Positions 1 through 8,673 of a DNA stretch of 36,489 nt are shown here, in pieces. The first letter of the stretch is position 1. Every line of letters starts with the position of its first letter. A program made the position numbers and the translations under genes. The stretch is taken from positions 1 through 36,489 of the forward strand of contig JAEWPC010000010.1 of NCBI GenBank assembly GCA_023460795.1, in the 5' to 3' direction. This DNA comes from Bacillota bacterium. Its GTDB lineage: Bacteria > Bacillota > Bacilli > Paenibacillales > Paenibacillaceae. The notes beneath the pieces are model-generated. The model ran no database searches. It saw only the letters and a list, made by a program, of their open reading frames with translations, and was not told the DNA's origin.

Positions 1-121
1 GTTACTCACCCGTCCGCCGCTAACCAAGATTGCAGCAAGCTGCAATCAAGATCCGCTCGACTTGCATGTATTAGGCACGCCGCCAGCGTTCGTCCTGAGC
101 CAGGATCAAACTCTCCATAAA
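1..121 (-). rRNA. rrs: 16S ribosomal RNA, 5' end (partial)
   Basis: The reverse complement contains the near-universal 16S start AGAGTTTGATCCTGGCTCAG, followed by the conserved segment ending in ACATGCAAGTCGAGCGG and the start of variable region V1. The mature 5' end is placed at about 121 by analogy with Bacillus 16S rRNA. The gene runs off the left edge of the window. It lies downstream of lysS in the same orientation, as rrnJ does in B. subtilis. The identity is certain; the exact mature end is inferred. Confidence 0.97.
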
Positions 122-215
122 AGTAAAACTTTTATCGAAGAGCCTTTCGGCTCAATCTGTATTGCTGGTTTTGTTCACCGAAGTGAACGATTTATTACCG
201 TAAATTACGCTCGAT

Positions 216-236
216 GTTCAGTTTTCAAAGAACAAG
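216..236 (-). promoter_or_regulatory. rRNA leader antitermination-type (boxA-like) motif
   Basis: Read on the minus strand, the 16S leader contains TGTTCTTTGAAAACTGAAC, the motif found ahead of Bacillales 16S genes and associated with rRNA antitermination and processing. Two small hairpins follow on the way to the 16S start: one at 173-188 (6-bp stem with a four-base loop) and one at 140-153 (5-bp stem with GAAA loop). Confidence 0.7.
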
Positions 237-288
237 CTGTGTTGCATATTTCGTCTTTCATCGTGCCGCCTCGTGAAGCGGCTTAAGT

Positions 289-318
289 AATATATCACGA
301 ATCAAAACCCGATTGCAA
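289..318 (-). promoter_or_regulatory. Sigma-A type promoter of the rRNA operon
   Basis: On the minus strand TTGCAA (313-318) and TATATT (289-294) are separated by 18 bp, about 170 bp upstream of the 16S start and just downstream of the lysS terminator. Position and sequence fit an rRNA promoter. Additional tandem promoters cannot be excluded. Confidence 0.65.
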
Positions 319-374
319 CCCCTAACGAGCAGGAAATATACAACAAAGTTCAAACTTGCCCTCCGCGAAGAGAA

Positions 375-406
375 AACCGGCCATCCGCCTAAGCGAACGA
401 CCGGTT
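375..406 (-). terminator. Terminator after lysS
   Basis: A hairpin starts 16 bp beyond the lysS stop codon. AACCGG pairs with CCGGTT, and an inner stem GTTCGC/GCGGAT closes a four-base loop. On the minus strand it is followed by a short T-rich stretch (TTTTCTC). It probably separates lysS from the rRNA operon. Confidence 0.65.
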
Positions 407-421
407 CGTAACCGTGATTCC

Positions 422-1933
422 TTAGCCTTCAGCGCGGTCCCGCATATGAGGGAACAGCAGCACGTCGCGGATCGACGGAGCGTCGGTAAGCAGCATGACC
501 AAGCGGTCGATGCCGATGCCGAGACCTCCCGTCGGCGGCATGCCGTATTCCAGCGCGCGGATGAAATCGTCGTCCATCTCGTGCGCTTCGTCGTTGCCGG
601 CTTCCTTCTCGAGAAGCTGCGCTTCGAAACGTTGGCGCTGATCGATCGGATCGTTCAGCTCGGTGAACGCGTTAGCATGCTCGCGCGCCACGATGAACAG
701 CTCGAACCGATCCGTGAACCGCGGATCGGATTCTTTCTTTTTCGCCAGCGGCGAGATCGCCACGGGATGTCCCGTAACGAAAGTAGGCTGAATGAGCGTG
801 TGCTCGCAGAACTGCTCGAAGAACGCGTTCACGATGTGTCCGAACGACATATGCTTCTCGACCGGCACCTTGTGCTCGGCCGCGATGCGATGCGCTTCTT
901 CGTCCGTCATCTGAACGGTAAAGTCTACGCCGACGACTTCCTTGATCAAGTCGGTCATGGACACGCGGCGCCATGGAGGCGTCAGATCAACCTGAGCGCC
1001 TTGGTACTCGATGACCGTCGTGCCGAGCACTTCCTTTGCGATGTGCGCGATCAGGGACTCGGTCAAGTTCATGATATCTTCGTAGTCGGCATACGCCTCG
1101 TACAGCTCGATCATCGTGAACTCCGGATTGTGGCGAGTCGAGATGCCCTCGTTACGGTAAACGCGGCCGATCTCGTACACCTTCTCCAATCCGCCGACGA
1201 TCAGGCGCTTCAAGTGAAGCTCGATCGCGATCCGCATGAACAATTGCATGTCCAGCGCGTTGTGATGCGTAATGAACGGACGGGCCGAAGCGCCCCCCGC
1301 GATCGCATGCAGCGTAGGCGTCTCGACTTCCAAGTAGCCGCGGTCGTCTAGATAACGGCGCATCGACTGGATAATCCGCGAACGGGTAATGAACGTCTTC
1401 TGAACGTCGGGGTTAACGATAAGGTCGACATACCGCTGGCGATAGCGCGTCTCCACGTCCTTCAGGCCATGGAACTTGTCCGGCAGCGGAAGCAGCGACT
1501 TCGTCAGCACTTCAAGATCGCTGACCTTGACCGACAGCTCCCCCGTCTTCGTTCTGAACACGACGCCTTTAACGCCGATCATGTCACCGATATCGAGCAG
1601 GTCGAACGCCTGGAACTTAACCGCAGGCACGGAATCCTCGCGTACGTAAATCTGAATTCTGCCGCTCAAATCCTGAACGTGCGCGAAGGCCGCCTTGCCC
1701 ATCGAACGCTTCGTCATGATGCGTCCGGCCAGGCTGACTTCGACCGCCTTCTCGTCCAGCTCTTCTTTCGTCGAATCCGCGTATGCGGCAAGAATCTTAC
1801 CCGCTTCGTGCGTGCGCTCGAACTTGACGCCGAACGGGTCGATGCCGAGCCCGCGCAGCGTATCCAGCTTGTCCCGTCTAATTTGCAATAATTCGCTTAA
1901 TTCGGCTGTTTCGGTATTTTCCACGTGATCCAT
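422..1933 (-). CDS. lysS: Lysyl-tRNA synthetase, class II
   Basis: This enzyme charges tRNA-Lys with lysine using ATP in the cytoplasm. The 503-residue length matches bacterial class II LysRS. The N-terminal third holds the anticodon-binding OB fold (around residues 60-150). The class II catalytic core follows, with motif 2 around RVYRNEGISTRHNPEF and motif 3 near the C-terminus (GLGIGIDRLVMLL). The start ATG is preceded by GGGAAG at suitable spacing. greA lies upstream behind its own terminator and the rRNA operon is downstream. This placement next to an rRNA operon is the same as in B. subtilis. I see no anomaly. Confidence 0.97.
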   Translation of the reverse strand: MDHVENTETAELSELLQIRRDKLDTLRGLGIDPFGVKFERTHEAGKILAAYADSTKEELDEKAVEVSLAGRIMTKRSMGKAAFAHVQDLSGRIQIYVREDSVPAVKFQAFDLLDIGDMIGVKGVVFRTKTGELSVKVSDLEVLTKSLLPLPDKFHGLKDVETRYRQRYVDLIVNPDVQKTFITRSRIIQSMRRYLDDRGYLEVETPTLHAIAGGASARPFITHHNALDMQLFMRIAIELHLKRLIVGGLEKVYEIGRVYRNEGISTRHNPEFTMIELYEAYADYEDIMNLTESLIAHIAKEVLGTTVIEYQGAQVDLTPPWRRVSMTDLIKEVVGVDFTVQMTDEEAHRIAAEHKVPVEKHMSFGHIVNAFFEQFCEHTLIQPTFVTGHPVAISPLAKKKESDPRFTDRFELFIVAREHANAFTELNDPIDQRQRFEAQLLEKEAGNDEAHEMDDDFIRALEYGMPPTGGLGIGIDRLVMLLTDAPSIRDVLLFPHMRDRAEG

Positions 1934-1983
1934 TCTCGTTACTTCCCTTCGTTCCTATATCCTGCATCTATCCGAATAACAGG

Positions 1984-2008
1984 CAAAAAAGCTTCCCGAG
2001 GAAGCTTT
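1984..2008 (-). terminator. Terminator after greA
   Basis: On the minus strand AAAGCTTC and GAAGCTTT form an 8-bp stem around a five-base loop, followed by TTTTTTGCC. This is a classic intrinsic terminator about 60 bp past the greA stop codon. Confidence 0.85.
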
Positions 2009-2069
2009 CCATGCCGCTGTAGAGCATTGTTCGCTTAAGTGTAGCGCGTCTTGCGGATAACCGCCGGTA

Positions 2070-2549
2070 TTATAATCTCTTGATATCGACAATTTTGTAT
2101 TGAATGATGCCCGCAGGAACGCTGACCTCAACCGTCGTACCCTTCTTCTTGCCGATGATCGCCTTGCCCACCGGACTCTCGTTGGAGATCTTGTTCTGCA
2201 GCGGATTCGATTCCGCGGTGCCGACGATCGTATACTCCATCGTGTCGCCGAATTCCATATCTTCTACGATAACCGTGGAGCCGATATTGACCGTCTCCAG
2301 ATCGATCTCGTCGTTATTGATAATACGCGCGTTACGAAGCATCTTCTCTAGCGTAATGATGCGGCCTTCAATAAAGGCTTGTTCGTTCTTCGCATCTTCG
2401 TATTCCGAGTTTTCGCTGATGTCGCCATACCCGATAGCGATCTTAATACGTTCTGCGACTTCACGGCGCTTGACCGATTTAAGGTTCTCAAGCTCATCTT
2501 CTAGCTTCTTGAGCCCGTCAGGGGTCAGAAGGACTTCCTTATCGCTCAT
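2070..2549 (-). CDS. greA: Transcription elongation factor GreA
   Basis: GreA binds the RNA polymerase secondary channel and stimulates cleavage of backtracked transcripts. The protein is 159 residues, the usual length. An N-terminal coiled-coil finger (residues 1-75; SENSEYEDAKNEQAFIEGRI carries the acidic tip) is followed by an FKBP-like C-terminal domain. A GGAGAT Shine-Dalgarno sequence precedes the ATG. The gene has its own near-perfect promoter and a strong terminator, so it looks monocistronic. It sits between dusB and lysS, which are adjacent in B. subtilis. Confidence 0.96.
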   Translation of the reverse strand: MSDKEVLLTPDGLKKLEDELENLKSVKRREVAERIKIAIGYGDISENSEYEDAKNEQAFIEGRIITLEKMLRNARIINNDEIDLETVNIGSTVIVEDMEFGDTMEYTIVGTAESNPLQNKISNESPVGKAIIGKKKGTTVEVSVPAGIIQYKIVDIKRL

Positions 2550-2677
2550 TTCACCGATCTCCTGTCTGGAAAGGTTTTCAGGGTTGCTACTCCAATATAT
2601 GGCGGGCCATCGCTTACATGACTCCGAAATCGGCTTCAGGAAGCAATTTTCAATAGGTCTCGCGAATATTGGTTCTG

Positions 2678-2706
2678 ATTATATTTCAACCCCTGAAAAA
2701 TGTCAA
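2678..2706 (-). promoter_or_regulatory. Consensus sigma-A promoter of greA
   Basis: On the minus strand TTGACA (2701-2706) and TATAAT (2678-2683) both match the sigma-A consensus exactly, with a 17-bp spacer. The expected start near 2671 gives a leader of about 120 nt before the greA ATG. One arm of an inverted repeat (2687-2699) lies in the spacer; the other (2575-2586) lies in the leader. Confidence 0.9.
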
Positions 2707-2740
2707 TTCGCGGAAACGATTGATTTGTAAACGCTTCAAT

Positions 2741-3757
2741 TCAGTGAACGGCCGACTGCGCGGCTCCCGCGGCGTCCGCCAGCTGCTGCTCGACGTTCCT
2801 GACGTACTCCTCCAGAATCGTCTGCACGCCGCTCCGCGTCGTCAGATCCATGATCGAATCCTTCACGCGCGCGGAGTCCGGCAATCCTTTCAGATACCAA
2901 GCTAGGTGCTTGCGCATCTCCCTAACCGCAACGCTCTCTCCCTTAAGATCGGATAGCCGATCGAGGTGAAGCATCGCGATGCGGATTTTCTCCGCCGGCG
3001 TCGGATCGGGCAGCAGTTCTCCAGTCGTGAGAAAATGAACCGTGCGATACAGCATCCAAGGGTTGCCGAGCGCGCCGCGTCCGATCATGACGCCGTCTAC
3101 CCCGGTATGTTCGAGCATTCTCTGCGCGTCTTCGGGCGAGAACACGTCGCCGTTGCCGATGACAGGGATCTTCACGGCCTGCTTCACGTCTCGGATAATG
3201 TCCCAGTTCGCTACGCCGGTGTACAGCTGCTCGCGAGTACGTCCATGGACGCTGACCGCCGCTCCCCCCGCCCGTTCGACCGCTAGCGCGTTCTCGACGG
3301 CATAAATATGGTCTTCGTCCCAGCCGATGCGCATCTTCACCGTAACCGGCTTCTTGGCGGCATCCGCGGCGTACGACACCATCTCGTATATTTTCTTCGG
3401 GTCGAGCAGCCATCTTGCGCCCGCGTCGCATTTCGTGACTTTCGGCACGGGACAGCCCATGTTGATGTCGATGATGTCGGCGTTCGTGTTCTGATCGACG
3501 AATTTGACCGCTTCGACAAGAGACTCCTTGTCCCCGCCGAAAATTTGCAGGCTAAGCGGTTTCTCGCGCTCGTCGACGAACAGCATCTCCAGCGTGCGCT
3601 GGTTGCCGTGCAAGATCGCTTTATCGCTGACCATCTCCGCGCAGACGAGTCCGCAGCCGAATTCTTTGGCGATTAGCCGGAAAGCCGGATTGCAGACGCC
3701 TGCCATCGGGGCGAGTACGACTCTGTTGTTCATTTGAACGTTACCTATTTTTAACAT
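2741..3757 (-). CDS. dusB: tRNA-dihydrouridine synthase, DusB family
   Basis: This FMN-dependent enzyme reduces uridine to dihydrouridine in the D-loop of tRNA. The 338-residue TIM-barrel protein shows the family start VVLAPMAGVCNPAFR and the catalytic cysteine at about residue 102 in the DINMGCPVPK motif. FMN-phosphate-binding glycines follow (GNGDVF, GVMIGRGALGNPW). A strong AAGGAG precedes the ATG, and the folK stop codon is only a few bases upstream. It is therefore the last gene of the pab/fol operon. B. subtilis has the same arrangement (yacF before lysS). Confidence 0.95.
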   Translation of the reverse strand: MLKIGNVQMNNRVVLAPMAGVCNPAFRLIAKEFGCGLVCAEMVSDKAILHGNQRTLEMLFVDEREKPLSLQIFGGDKESLVEAVKFVDQNTNADIIDINMGCPVPKVTKCDAGARWLLDPKKIYEMVSYAADAAKKPVTVKMRIGWDEDHIYAVENALAVERAGGAAVSVHGRTREQLYTGVANWDIIRDVKQAVKIPVIGNGDVFSPEDAQRMLEHTGVDGVMIGRGALGNPWMLYRTVHFLTTGELLPDPTPAEKIRIAMLHLDRLSDLKGESVAVREMRKHLAWYLKGLPDSARVKDSIMDLTTRSGVQTILEEYVRNVEQQLADAAGAAQSAVH

Positions 3758-3763
3758 CCTGTC

Positions 3764-4279
3764 TCACTCCTTCCGAACGACGAATGGTGCATCCTCGCTC
3801 CCATTCGCCCATTCCTTGATTCCTTCTTGTACGAGAGACATCCCGCCCAGCTCTAGAGCCCAGGGAAATGCTAGGCCTTCCGGCCACACGTCCCGAAGCG
3901 GAACCAACACGAACGCCCGCTCTCCCATTCGGGGATGCGGGAGCGTTAATTCCGGCGTGTCCATCTTCGTCTCTCCGACGAGCAGCAAGTCTAAATCGAT
4001 GATCCTCGGTCCGAACCGTATGTCGCGGACGCGCCCCATCTCTTGTTCGATCTCGAGCAACCGCCTAAGCAACTCGAGCGGCGTCCGCCGCGTCCCGAAC
4101 CTTACGACCAAATTTAGAAAAGAAGGCTGGTCCTTATATCCTACAGGCGCCGTCTCGTACACCCGCGAAATCGCTAGAAGCTCGATTCCCGGTTCGGACA
4201 CCAGCTTGCTTAGAGCCTCGCGCAGCGACGATTCGCGATCGCCTAAGTTGGCGCCAAGCGCCACATATGCTTCCTGCAT
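3764..4279 (-). CDS. folK: HPPK: 6-hydroxymethyl-7,8-dihydropterin pyrophosphokinase
   Basis: FolK transfers pyrophosphate from ATP to 6-hydroxymethyl-dihydropterin, giving the pterin substrate for dihydropteroate synthase. The 171-residue protein has the family motifs YVALGANLGDRES at the N-terminus, RFGPRIIDLDLL in the middle (Mg/ATP-binding aspartates) and LPHPRMGERAFVLVPL. The start is six bases after the folB stop, preceded by GAGGA. It sits between folB and dusB as part of the folate operon. Confidence 0.96.
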   Translation of the reverse strand: MQEAYVALGANLGDRESSLREALSKLVSEPGIELLAISRVYETAPVGYKDQPSFLNLVVRFGTRRTPLELLRRLLEIEQEMGRVRDIRFGPRIIDLDLLLVGETKMDTPELTLPHPRMGERAFVLVPLRDVWPEGLAFPWALELGGMSLVQEGIKEWANGSEDAPFVVRKE

Positions 4280-4285
4280 GTTTAT

Positions 4286-4678
4286 TCAATCCTCTGCGGA
4301 TACGATAGTCCCGTTCGGGCCCCGTCGTCTCCGAAGCTCTACGGTCACGCCATCGAACGTAATATCGAAAGGCGGATTCGGTTTCGTGACGGATACCGTC
4401 GTTTCGATGATACTAGTATACGTACCGAGCAGTGCCGATGCAATGTTATGGGCCAGCGTCTCGATAAGCTTCACGGGCGGCCCTTCGACAATCTCCTTGA
4501 TGAGCGCGTGGACGTCGGCATAATTCACCGTATCCTGCACGTCGTCGGATTTCGACGCGCGGTCCAGATCCAGCCGCATGTCGAGGTCGACGTAATACTT
4601 CTGGCCTAACCGATTTTCCTCCGGAATCACCCCGTGATAACCGAAGAATACCATACGCTTCAGCAGCATGCGATCCAT
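4286..4678 (-). CDS. folB: Dihydroneopterin aldolase
   Basis: FolB converts 7,8-dihydroneopterin to 6-hydroxymethyl-dihydropterin and glycolaldehyde. The 130-residue protein carries the characteristic FFGYHGVIPEENRLGQ segment near the N-terminus, with the catalytic glutamate, and ETLAHNIASALL in the second half. The ATG begins one base after the folP stop codon, and the GGGGAG Shine-Dalgarno lies within folP, so translation is probably coupled. Confidence 0.96.
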   Translation of the reverse strand: MDRMLLKRMVFFGYHGVIPEENRLGQKYYVDLDMRLDLDRASKSDDVQDTVNYADVHALIKEIVEGPPVKLIETLAHNIASALLGTYTSIIETTVSVTKPNPPFDITFDGVTVELRRRRGPNGTIVSAED

Positions 4679-4679
4679 C

Positions 4680-5531
4680 TTACTCTCTCCCCGCCTGGCG
4701 GTATACGATAGCGTCCGTCATGGCCGCTGCCCGCTTCATCTGTTTAATGTCGTGAACCCGTACGATCTGGCAGCCTTGGACGATGCCGAGAGCGACCGTG
4801 GCCCCCGTGCCCTCGACTGCGTCGTCCGCCGTAACGTCGAGCGTCTGGCGGATGAACGTCTTGCGGGACGTGCCGAGAAGCACCGGATAACCCAATGCCG
4901 CGATTTCGTCCAACCGGCCCATCAGTTCGATATTCTCCGCGTAATCCTTGGCGAAGCCGATACCCGGGTCGAGCCAGATCCGATCTTCGGCCACGCCCGC
5001 ATCCGTAGCGATTCGCACGCATTCGCGCAGATCGTTCAGCACGTCGGGGACGTAGTCCCCGTAATCCCGCGCCTCGCGGTTGTGCGTGAGAATCACCGGC
5101 GCGCCGTATTGCGCAGCGACTGCGGCAATATCCGGATCTCTTCGGAAGCCCCACACGTCGTTGACGATGTGCGCTCCCGCTTCGAGCGCTTGCCGCGCGG
5201 CCTCGGCTTTATAGGTGTCGACGCTGATCGGCAGGCTTACCGCTTCGCGAACCGCCCGAATAACGGGGAGGATGCGCAGCAGCTCTTCTTCCAGCGGTAC
5301 CGCCGCATGCCCCGGACGCGTCGACTCGCCTCCGATATCGATGATATCCGCGCCTTCCGCCGCCATCTGCTTCGCCCGCTCCACCGCCGCTTCCACCCTG
5401 TCGTACCGTCCTCCGTCGGAGAACGAGTCGGGCGTGGCGTTGAGAATGCCCATAATCAAGGTGCGATGGCCGAGTTCCAGCGTCAAGCCATCCTGGAAGC
5501 GATAATGTCGTTGATACAATGTTGGTTTCAT
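4680..5531 (-). CDS. folP: Dihydropteroate synthase
   Basis: FolP condenses 6-hydroxymethyl-dihydropterin pyrophosphate with p-aminobenzoate; it is the sulfonamide target. The 283-residue TIM barrel shows the pterin and pABA loops: GILNATPDSFSDGG (around residue 30), DIIDIGGESTRPGH (around residue 62), HIVNDVWGF and WLDPGIGFAK. The start codon overlaps the 3' end of pabC by four bases. Sitting directly after the pABA genes, it links the two precursor branches of folate synthesis. Confidence 0.97.
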   Translation of the reverse strand: MKPTLYQRHYRFQDGLTLELGHRTLIMGILNATPDSFSDGGRYDRVEAAVERAKQMAAEGADIIDIGGESTRPGHAAVPLEEELLRILPVIRAVREAVSLPISVDTYKAEAARQALEAGAHIVNDVWGFRRDPDIAAVAAQYGAPVILTHNREARDYGDYVPDVLNDLRECVRIATDAGVAEDRIWLDPGIGFAKDYAENIELMGRLDEIAALGYPVLLGTSRKTFIRQTLDVTADDAVEGTGATVALGIVQGCQIVRVHDIKQMKRAAAMTDAIVYRQAGRE

Positions 5532-6412
5532 AGCAAGCTCGTTCCTTCCGCGCGACTCCGGTACAGCCGCATCAGCCGCGAAGTCGTTATTCCGATCGCC
5601 GCGGTTCCACCGGGATGCCGGGCGTTGCCGCGCTCATCCTCCAGCCGAGTCACCGGAACGATCTCTTGGATCGAGCTCGTGAGGAACACTTCTTCCGCGG
5701 CCGTAAGTTCGTCCCAACGATACAGCCCTTGGCGTACTGGCAATCCAAGCTCGGTCGCCAACTCCAGTACGTAACCTCGAGTAATTCCCGGCAACAGCCC
5801 TGTTTCTTCGGAGGGCGTATACAAGACGCCTTCCGTCAACCAGAATACGTTGCTGACCATTCCTTCGACGAGAACCCCGCCGCCGTCCGCGAACAATCCT
5901 TCCGTCCCCGCTCCCGCTCCGGCGGCCGCGAGCTCCCGCTTGGCCACTATATTGTTCATATAATGGAACGATTTTAACCGAATGGCGCTCTCCGGCGTAC
6001 TGCGCGGCTGCTTAAGCAAGCGCAGCGTCTTGCCGGCGCGCGTATCCGGATGATCCGGGGCGAGCGCCTTCGCGTAAATGATCTCGTTCGGCCGCTCGTA
6101 CGTCTCCGCAGGCAAGCCGATAGCGCCTTCGCCGGCCGACACCGACAGGCGGATATACCCGTCGCTCAGGTCGTTCGCTTCGAGCAGCCGCGCGATATTC
6201 TGCGCGAGACGTTGCTCGTCAGGCTCGTATTCGATACCCAGCAACTCGCACCCTTCCCGAAGCCTAGCCGCATGCCGATCGAGAAGCCACGGCTTGCCGC
6301 CGTAGGTACGGAATGTCTCGAACAAGCCCATTCCGTACAAAAAACCGTGATCGAATGCAGAGATCACGGTTGTCTTGCCGTCGGTCAATTGTTCGTTACA
6401 CAGCAGCTTCAT
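5528..6412 (-). CDS. pabC: 4-amino-4-deoxychorismate lyase
   Basis: PabC is a PLP-dependent enzyme that splits aminodeoxychorismate into p-aminobenzoate and pyruvate. The 294-residue fold type IV protein has GMGLFETFRTYGGKPWLLDRH at the N-terminus and the PLP-binding lysine in RLKSFHYMNN. Phosphate-binding segments around GLLPGITRGYVLELA and FLTSSIQEIVPVTRL follow. It overlaps pabA upstream (ATGA) and folP downstream by four bases each. It could in principle be a D-amino-acid or branched-chain aminotransferase, but the neighbours make PabC far more likely. Confidence 0.93.
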   Translation of the reverse strand: MKLLCNEQLTDGKTTVISAFDHGFLYGMGLFETFRTYGGKPWLLDRHAARLREGCELLGIEYEPDEQRLAQNIARLLEANDLSDGYIRLSVSAGEGAIGLPAETYERPNEIIYAKALAPDHPDTRAGKTLRLLKQPRSTPESAIRLKSFHYMNNIVAKRELAAAGAGAGTEGLFADGGGVLVEGMVSNVFWLTEGVLYTPSEETGLLPGITRGYVLELATELGLPVRQGLYRWDELTAAEEVFLTSSIQEIVPVTRLEDERGNARHPGGTAAIGITTSRLMRLYRSRAEGTSLL

Positions 6413-6990
6413 TGTCTGATTCCCGATTTGGTCTGAAGGAAATTGCGCAGCAGCTTCAGTCCGTCTTCCGTCATGATGGACTCCGGATGGAATTGCACGC
6501 CTTCGACGGCGTATTCCTTATGACGCAGCCCCATGATCAGTCCGTCGCTCGTCTCGGCGCTGATCTCGAGGCAATCCGGCAGCGTGTCGCGCTTCACGAT
6601 CAGCGAATGGTAACGGGTCGCCGTAAAAGGAGAGTCGATCCCTTCGAAAATCGTCTTGCCGTCATGCGTAATTTCGGACGTCTTGCCGTGCATCAGTTGA
6701 TCCGCCCGGATCACGTCTCCGCCGAATGCCTGTCCGATCGCTTGATGTCCGAGGCATACGCCGAAGATCGGAATTTCGCCCTTGAATCGCTCCAGCAGCG
6801 CAAGGCTGACGCCCGCCTCGTTCGGCGTGCACGGACCCGGAGAAATCAGAATGTGGTCCGGCGCCAGCTTCTCGATGCCTTCCAGATCGATCTCGTCGTT
6901 GCGATGCACGACGATCTCCTCGCCGAGCTCTCCCAAGTATTGAACGAGGTTATACGTAAACGAGTCGTAATTGTCGATAACCAGTATCAT
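6409..6990 (-). CDS. pabA: Glutamine amidotransferase subunit of ADC (and anthranilate) synthase
   Basis: PabA hydrolyses glutamine and passes ammonia to PabB. The 193-residue class I amidotransferase has the oxyanion motif ISPGPCTPNE, the nucleophile cysteine in FGVCLGHQAIG, and the His-Glu pair in VQFHPESIMTE. In Bacillus the orthologue is shared between folate and tryptophan synthesis; whether that holds here cannot be seen. The stop codon overlaps the pabC start, and pabB ends 14 bases upstream. Confidence 0.95.
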   Translation of the reverse strand: MILVIDNYDSFTYNLVQYLGELGEEIVVHRNDEIDLEGIEKLAPDHILISPGPCTPNEAGVSLALLERFKGEIPIFGVCLGHQAIGQAFGGDVIRADQLMHGKTSEITHDGKTIFEGIDSPFTATRYHSLIVKRDTLPDCLEISAETSDGLIMGLRHKEYAVEGVQFHPESIMTEDGLKLLRNFLQTKSGIRQ

Positions 6991-7004
6991 AACGGCTTCT
7001 CCTC

Positions 7005-8561
7005 CTATCTCTCTCCGTACTGCACCGCTTTCCAGAGCGCCTTCGCCTTGTTCAGACTTTCGTAGAATTCCCGCTCCGGAACAGAGTCGATCACGATGCC
7101 CGCCCCTGCTTGAATGCGGCAGACGCCATCTCGCATCGCGATCGTACGAATAATAATATTAAATTCCATATTCCCGCTGTAGTCAATCCACCCGAGCGAG
7201 CCAGTGTACGGACCTCTGCGGGTCGGCTCCAGCTCCTCGATGATTTCCATCGTGCGGATTTTGGGCGCTCCGGTGATCGTCCCTCCGGGGAACACCGCCG
7301 CCAGCACGTCGAGGGCGTCCTTGCCGCGGGCGAGGCGTCCTTCGACTTGAGAGACGAGATGCATGACGTGGGAATAGCGCTCCACCGTCATCAGCTCCGG
7401 TACTTTGACCGAACCGTATTCGGATACGCGCCCGAGGTCGTTGCGTTCCAAGTCGACGAGCATGACATGTTCGGCGCGTTCCTTGTCGCTGCTCAGAAGC
7501 TCGTCCTCCAGGGCTCGATCCTCCTCCGGCGTACGCCCGCGTCTGCGCGTGCCCGCGATCGGCCGCGTGGACAGCTTGCCGCCGTCGAGCTTCACGAGAA
7601 GCTCAGGCGATGCGCTGACGAGCGCGAACGAAGGCGTCCGCAGCATGCCCATGTACGGGGAAGGGTTGACGACCCGCAGCCATTCGTAGAGCACCTCCGG
7701 CGCGACGTCCACGGGGCGGCTCTGGCGCATGGCCAAGTTCACTTGGAACACATCGCCCTGAGCAATGTACTCCTGTATTCGCCGCACGGCTTGCTCGTAT
7801 TCGGCTTTCGTCATCGAGGTCGTCAAGCCGGGCAAGCTCTCCACGTCGATCTGCAGCTGATCCTCCGCCATCGTTGCGAGCATCTCGCGATGCCTCTGCC
7901 GAGCGGCTGGATCATCAGCTATGGCAGCCCAACGCAGCCACTGCTTCTCCATGTCCGACGCGCGTATTCTCGCGGCATGATATCGTTCGGATAAACTAGC
8001 ATCATCGTCACTTGCAACAACGGGAACATGAACCGCGCAATAAACCGCATGCTCTTGGTGATCGACGATCCACAGCTCCTCGAACCGCAGGAACGCGTAG
8101 TCGGGAATCCCCGAATCGTCTGCCGCCAACGCCGGTAGCCGTTCCAGGCTGCGTACGATATCGTAGCTCCATAACCCGATCACGCCGCCGATGCAATCCG
8201 GCAATCCGTCCGGCTTGGGTCCTGACCAGTTACGCATCCATTGCCGCACTTGCCGTAGAGGCGCTCCTTCGCTTTCTCTAATCGTGCGCCAAGCACTATC
8301 GCTAGGTTCAAGCACTTGCGCGCGATCGCCTTTGCCTTCGATAACCGATACCGGCGTTAACCCCGCCACCGTGTAACGGCCGCCTTTGCCGCTCTCTAGC
8401 AAGCATGCGTAGGGAGACGCTTCTTCCCAGAAGCGGTCCCAGAATAGCGGCGTCGCTGACGCCTCTTTATCTATCGCTAGCTTCCTCACGTAGGGGAGAA
8501 GCGTATAGCCGCCGCCACCGGCCTGCCATGTTGTCCATTGTTCATATGCAATAAGATCCAC
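7005..8561 (-). CDS. pabB: Aminodeoxychorismate synthase component I
   Basis: PabB aminates chorismate to 4-amino-4-deoxychorismate with ammonia from PabA. I chose the GTG at 8561 (518 residues), preceded by AGGGG at 8-base spacing. The open frame runs on upstream, but that part looks non-coding. The chorismate-binding domain fills the C-terminal half (GDVFQVNLAMRQS, HVMLVDLERNDLGRV, FPGGTITGAPKIRTMEIIEELE). The substrate loop reads PIAGT rather than the PIKGT of E. coli PabB. I recall the same in Bacillus PabB, so this alone does not make it TrpE. Clustering with pabA, pabC and folP supports PabB. Confidence 0.92.
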   Translation of the reverse strand: MDLIAYEQWTTWQAGGGGYTLLPYVRKLAIDKEASATPLFWDRFWEEASPYACLLESGKGGRYTVAGLTPVSVIEGKGDRAQVLEPSDSAWRTIRESEGAPLRQVRQWMRNWSGPKPDGLPDCIGGVIGLWSYDIVRSLERLPALAADDSGIPDYAFLRFEELWIVDHQEHAVYCAVHVPVVASDDDASLSERYHAARIRASDMEKQWLRWAAIADDPAARQRHREMLATMAEDQLQIDVESLPGLTTSMTKAEYEQAVRRIQEYIAQGDVFQVNLAMRQSRPVDVAPEVLYEWLRVVNPSPYMGMLRTPSFALVSASPELLVKLDGGKLSTRPIAGTRRRGRTPEEDRALEDELLSSDKERAEHVMLVDLERNDLGRVSEYGSVKVPELMTVERYSHVMHLVSQVEGRLARGKDALDVLAAVFPGGTITGAPKIRTMEIIEELEPTRRGPYTGSLGWIDYSGNMEFNIIIRTIAMRDGVCRIQAGAGIVIDSVPEREFYESLNKAKALWKAVQYGER

Positions 8562-8673
8562 GCACGGTACCCCTCTGCCATCTCTATGTAAGCAGAATAC
8601 CACAAATCCCGACATCGATGCGCATAAGCGGCATCGAGAGTACGAGATTACGCCCCGATACCGCCTTTGCACG

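Noticed and set aside
356..1351. Long plus-strand open frame of 331 codons opposite lysS
   Set aside because: It lies antisense to lysS, has the Arg/His/Asp-rich composition of GC-driven shadow frames and no family resemblance. The minus-strand gene is unambiguous.
6990..7016. GAG/TAG triplets before pabA as a possible TRAP binding site
   Set aside because: Only about five triplets, with zero or one base between them; TRAP sites need more repeats with two- to three-base spacers. Some triplets are simply the pabB 3' end and the Shine-Dalgarno.
7005..8561. pabB as anthranilate synthase TrpE because of PIAGT in the active-site loop
   Set aside because: The gene lies with pabA, pabC and folP, and I recall Bacillus PabB also carrying alanine at this position, so the residue does not decide.
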